Assembly: GCA_029262675.1 (NCBI GenBank)
Contig: JAJCYW010000010.1
Span: 1-64,000, forward strand
Direction of reading: 5' to 3'
DNA: 64,000 nt
Source: Chloroflexota bacterium
GTDB lineage: Bacteria > Chloroflexota > Dehalococcoidia > DSTF01 > RBG-16-68-14
Shown here one piece after another: positions 61,012-64,000 of the stretch. The notes beneath the pieces are model-generated. The model saw only the letters and a program-made list of their open reading frames with translations, was not told the DNA's origin and made no database searches. Each line of letters starts with the position of its first letter. Position 1 is the first letter of the stretch. The position numbers and the translations under genes are program-made.

Positions 61012-61039
61012 TGGCGTCCCCGACAGGATTCGAACCTGC
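61012..61039 (-). tRNA. 3' fragment of a tRNA gene (T-arm, acceptor strand, CCA)
   Basis: On the minus strand GCAGG-TTCGAAT-CCTGT is a proper T-arm with one G-T pair, followed by CGGGGAC, discriminator G and CCA. The complementary 5' acceptor strand GTCCCCG is absent from the preceding 100 bases and no anticodon arm can be drawn, so this is a truncated tRNA. Such 3' ends commonly mark att sites. Confidence 0.7.
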
Positions 61040-61053
61040 CGGCCGGTTTTAAA

Positions 61054-61284
61054 TTATCTGGGCTTTAGCGGTGTGGCACCGTAGCTAGCGAGGCGAGCGA
61101 AACGCGTACAGTCATCGTCCGAGAGATCGAAGTATCCAGAGCCGTCCGCTTTCTTGTATGCGGGTACATCGGCTTGGCTGTCAAACTGGCTGTCAACGTG
61201 ATGCAGTTCAGTCCCGACGCCGCGTCTATTTAGTAGTGGAAGAAGGCGCCCCGGGAGGATAGCGGAGTGACGAAAAACACGCAC
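61054..61284 (-). CDS. Doubtful small open frame next to tRNA fragment
   Basis: 76 codons from GTG; product includes QADVPAYKKADGSGYFDL. No ribosome site and no recognised family. Its stop (TAA) lies 14 bases from the tRNA fragment, the usual place for the end of an integrase gene, but none of the recombinase active-site residues (R...H-x-x-R...Y) are present. Could be the tail of a decayed gene. Confidence 0.25.
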   Translation of the reverse strand: MRVFRHSAILPGRLLPLLNRRGVGTELHHVDSQFDSQADVPAYKKADGSGYFDLSDDDCTRFARLASYGATPLKPR

Positions 61285-61394
61285 CCGCCAGAGCCTCGTG
61301 ACGATGTGGCAATGCTACCGCGTTTGTGAGGATCTGGCGTCACGAAGTTGTGCGGACGCGCGCCTCCGCGACACCTGCCATCTTCGAAAGACAA

Positions 61395-61422
61395 CCCGGC
61401 CCGACATCGCTGCCAGGCCGGG
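61395..61422. terminator. GC stem-loop
   Basis: CCCGGCC and GGCCGGG pair across a 14-base loop. No T-run on either strand. Possible terminator in either direction. Confidence 0.35.
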
Positions 61423-61717
61423 CTAGGAAGTTAGGGCAAAACAACAGGAAGTCTATATGCCCACAAGGACATAATAGAACGCGATTACGAGGCCGTCAAT
61501 AGGTATCCTGAACGCACGTATTGGCCCTGAGCACGTGGACATCGAATCCGTCGCCGCTTGACCGAAAGTCGGCGTACGGCCAAACTGATAATGTTGAAGC
61601 GTGGATTATCCTCGCATCGGCGATTGGCGCTCATCCGCGCCGCGATAACGCGTGGCCAAGAGTTCGCAGTCAAGAACGGGAGCCCGGAAGACCTCAGCCA
61701 TTAGGGAGGAGCAGAGC

Positions 61718-64000
61718 ATGCATACGACAGGAAGTCGAACAATATCTGGTTCGCGTCCAATAGCCATCCGGCTGCTGCTGGTTGCCATCGTCGCGGCTGT
61801 TACGGTAGGCGCGCTTAGCGTCTACACGGCGCACCAGACTAGCGCCGGCGTTGGCCTGAAGGTCACCGTCAACTCGGTCGGCAACACCGACGACGGCGGC
61901 TGCGGCGGCGCACCTAACGCCGGCTCCGGCGACTGCACGTTGCACGAGGCAATCGATGTAGTCAACGAGGGCAAGGCCGACGAGATCAACTTCCACAAGA
62001 CCGTCTTCTCGAAGGCCTCGCCGGGAGTGATCCAGATCGACCTTGGCGACTTCGCGGACAACGACGGCGACAACTGCCTGCCGCCGATCGAGCGTGAGGT
62101 GATCATCGACTCGTCGAACACCGGCGTCATCCTCGACGGCGACGCCAACGACGACCTCATCGCCATCGACTGCTCGCAAACCCCTTCAGACAGCAACCGC
62201 GAGGGCGTGATCCAGGTTGACGCCACACACAACGGCTTCGACTTCACACTGATCGGTGGCAAGAACTTCATCATCCGTGAGTTCGACGGCTCCACCGACG
62301 GTATCAAGCTTGACGGCTGTAACGTCTGCGGCGATCCGGAGTACTACAGCTTCGGCGACGTCACGATCAACGGCTACATCTTCGACGACGGCGACGCCGG
62401 CGAGGATGATGAGTACGACAGCGAAGACGGCATCGACATCGATGACACCTGGAACCTCTTCAACGTCCTGATCGACAACGTCGACATCATCGCCGACGAC
62501 GACGGCGTTGAGGCCTCGGCGAACGGCAACTCCCGCGACGACGTCAAGATGAGCGACAATGCCGTCAGTGTCACCAACAGCCGCATCATCGGCGACGATG
62601 ATGACAGCGGCAGCGGCGATGGCGCCGACATTGAGTTCGACTGCGACGTCGACAGCGACGACTGCACCGTCAACGGCAAGATCACGGTGAACGTGAGCGA
62701 CAACGACTCCATCACGTCCTTCGGCGAGGACGCGGTCGACATCGAGTTCGGAGACGACGACTACGCCACGCTTGGCGGCGCCGCCATGAACGTTTGGGTC
62801 AACAATAACCGCAAGCTCCACGGCGGTGACGGCGGCGGCGACCACGCCGTGGAGATCCAAATCGACTCGCCAGAGGGCGACGTCAACTCCGGTTCCGTCG
62901 ACCTCGACGTGCAGGTCAACGGCAACGGACTGATGGACTCCGAGGGTGAGGACGCAGTCAACATCGACCTCAGAGTCTGCTGCCCGGGCAGCCACAGCAC
63001 CAGCGTGGTGCAGGTCAACGACAACGACGACCTCATCGGTGACGACCACGGCGTCAGAGTTGAAGTGGACCTCGGCTGCGGCGACGGCAACGACAGCACC
63101 GTCAACGTCGACCGCAACGGCAGCGTCGAGGGCGAGAGCGAGGAAGCCGTACACATCGACGTGGACGTCGGCGAGATCGCCTCTGGTTGCGGCGGCCCGG
63201 AATCGGACGATAACACCAGCCTGATCACGATCAACGACAACGAGCGCATCGATGGCGGCGGCGGCGAAGGCGTCGAGGTTGACGCGGACGTCGGCGCCGG
63301 CAGCGGCTCCGGCGACGACAATACCAACACCGTCGAGGTCAACGGCAACGGCCGTATCGACGGTCAGGACGAAGGCGTTGAGATCGACGCCGACGCCGGC
63401 TCGCAGAGCGGCGACGACGGCGACGAGAACACCGTCCTCGTCTCGGTCAACAACAACGACGACATCACCGGTAACGACGACGATGGCGTCGACGTCAGCG
63501 CTGACTCCGGCGTCGAGACCGGCCCCAACAGCCTGCCTGTCGGTGACGGCACGGACGGCGACGAGAACAGCACCACCGTCAACATCCTCGACAACGGCAA
63601 CATCGAAGGCGGGGATGGGGACGGCGTCGATGTCGACGTCCAGGCCGGCGGCGGCAACGTCAGCAGCCGCGATAACTCCAACGAGGTGAACATCACCGGC
63701 AACGGTGAGATCATCGGCCGCGAGTCCAGCGGCGGCGACGGCATCGACGGTGACTTCGAGGTCTGCTGCGACGCGGCGAACACGAACACGCTGCTGATCG
63801 CGGACAACGGCGACATCATCGGCCGCAACGCCGATGGCATTGAGCTGGATTTCTGCTGCAGCGTCAACACCGTCAGCATCCTGGACAACATGGCAATTCG
63901 CGGCAACGGTGGTGACGGCATCGACTACAACGTTGACAACATCAGCGACGGAGACGCCGACTACGGCGAGGGCTGCCCGCAGGACTGCGGCGTCTGGAGC
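61718..64000 (+). CDS. Secreted acidic beta-helix (CSLREA-type) protein, paralogue of the gene at base 2; 3' end outside window
   Basis: 761 codons visible, no stop before the window ends. ATG at 61718 has AGGGAGGA 7 bases upstream. It encodes a signal peptide (MHTTGSRTISGSRPIAIRLL, then VAIVAAVTVGALS), the [11 protein letters not shown] motif, and Asp/Gly/Asn repeats. From residue 34 onward it aligns almost residue for residue with the gene at base 2, including VICC-type cysteine pairs (RVCCPG, EVCCDA, DFCCSV). Differences are mostly conservative, so both copies appear under selection. By analogy it should end in a dockerin and be followed by a cohesin gene, but that part is not visible. Confidence 0.9.
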   Translation, partial: MHTTGSRTISGSRPIAIRLLLVAIVAAVTVGALSVYTAHQTSAGVGLKVTVNSVGNTDDGGCGGAPNAGSGDCTLHEAIDVVNEGKADEINFHKTVFSKASPGVIQIDLGDFADNDGDNCLPPIEREVIIDSSNTGVILDGDANDDLIAIDCSQTPSDSNREGVIQVDATHNGFDFTLIGGKNFIIREFDGSTDGIKLDGCNVCGDPEYYSFGDVTINGYIFDDGDAGEDDEYDSEDGIDIDDTWNLFNVLIDNVDIIADDDGVEASANGNSRDDVKMSDNAVSVTNSRIIGDDDDSGSGDGADIEFDCDVDSDDCTVNGKITVNVSDNDSITSFGEDAVDIEFGDDDYATLGGAAMNVWVNNNRKLHGGDGGGDHAVEIQIDSPEGDVNSGSVDLDVQVNGNGLMDSEGEDAVNIDLRVCCPGSHSTSVVQVNDNDDLIGDDHGVRVEVDLGCGDGNDSTVNVDRNGSVEGESEEAVHIDVDVGEIASGCGGPESDDNTSLITINDNERIDGGGGEGVEVDADVGAGSGSGDDNTNTVEVNGNGRIDGQDEGVEIDADAGSQSGDDGDENTVLVSVNNNDDITGNDDDGVDVSADSGVETGPNSLPVGDGTDGDENSTTVNILDNGNIEGGDGDGVDVDVQAGGGNVSSRDNSNEVNITGNGEIIGRESSGGDGIDGDFEVCCDAANTNTLLIADNGDIIGRNADGIELDFCCSVNTVSILDNMAIRGNGGDGIDYNVDNISDGDADYGEGCPQDCGVWS

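Larger units (their letters stand above)
60760..61717. other. 958-base region without a firm gene
   Basis: It contains a 3' tRNA fragment (61012-61039), a weak minus-strand open frame of 76 codons (61054-61284, GTG start, no ribosome site, ending YGATPLKPR), and a stem-loop CCCGGCC/GGCCGGG (61395-61422). Stop codons interrupt all longer frames. The lower coding density and tRNA fragment make it a plausible junction of an integrated segment. No promoter for 61718 could be identified with confidence. Confidence 0.5.

Noticed and set aside
61054..61284. Open frame beside the tRNA fragment as an integrase
   Set aside because: None of the tyrosine or serine recombinase active-site residues are visible and there is no ribosome site.

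Overview
The window is high-GC, densely coded bacterial chromosome. It most resembles a Chloroflexota member, probably Dehalococcoidia-like. That placement is an inference from several traits: dockerin modules of the type DVNxDxxVNSIDAALxLQ, long Thr-Pro linkers, F420/FMN split-barrel oxidoreductases, many small zinc-ribbon proteins, and at least one promoter that seems to give a leaderless mRNA. There is no rRNA operon or taxonomic marker to settle it. No CRISPR array, transposase or prophage was seen.

Layout. 1-9320: two consecutive pairs, each a very acidic secreted beta-helix protein ending in a dockerin followed by a membrane-anchored cohesin-like protein. 9408-15483: a lipase-like hydrolase, a coiled-coil membrane protein translationally coupled to a GAF plus degenerate-GGDEF protein, small flavin/F420 enzymes and a FliA-type sigma factor. 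15643-19599: a regulatory block with CsrA, two response regulators and small zinc proteins; the last is preceded by a clear cyclic-di-AMP (ydaO-type) riboswitch. 20020-32517: a VOC epimerase-like protein, a BNR-repeat surface protein, a MoxR/VWA pair, an AIR-synthase-like protein, an ECF sigma/anti-sigma fusion, two universal stress genes and an acyltransferase. 32739-35322: an OmpR-type two-component system with a PepSY protein, whose promoters share 11-bp-spaced TTCAY repeats. 35513-40784: a minus-strand run of small metabolic genes whose junctions repeatedly carry the same short coding leader (MEPRIQYA...), plus one chimeric gene remnant. 40921-50948: a degenerate tRNA-Arg-like sequence, an AAA ATPase divergent from a GGDEF/HD-GYP protein, an acyltransferase, a penicillin acylase and a cation/proton antiporter. 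51219-57295: flavin split-barrel proteins, then more dockerin-type surface proteins, including one with dockerin-like modules on both sides of a cohesin-like core. 57513-60759: a GT39-like membrane protein fused to a pseudopilin-like tail and a methyltransferase. 61718-64000: a second, closely related copy of the first beta-helix gene, running off the window.

How it fits together. The most coherent theme is a cell-surface cohesin/dockerin network. Dockerin-bearing proteins are three beta-helix proteins (the dockerin of the 61718 copy is not visible), one RCC1/P-domain protein and two proteins with variant modules. The receptors are two cohesin-like membrane proteins plus a possible adaptor. 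No glycoside hydrolase is visible, so this does not look like a classical cellulosome. Second-messenger control is evident from the c-di-AMP riboswitch, the GGDEF/HD-GYP protein and the degenerate GGDEF protein. All functional statements come from reading motifs in the sequence; no database search was run.
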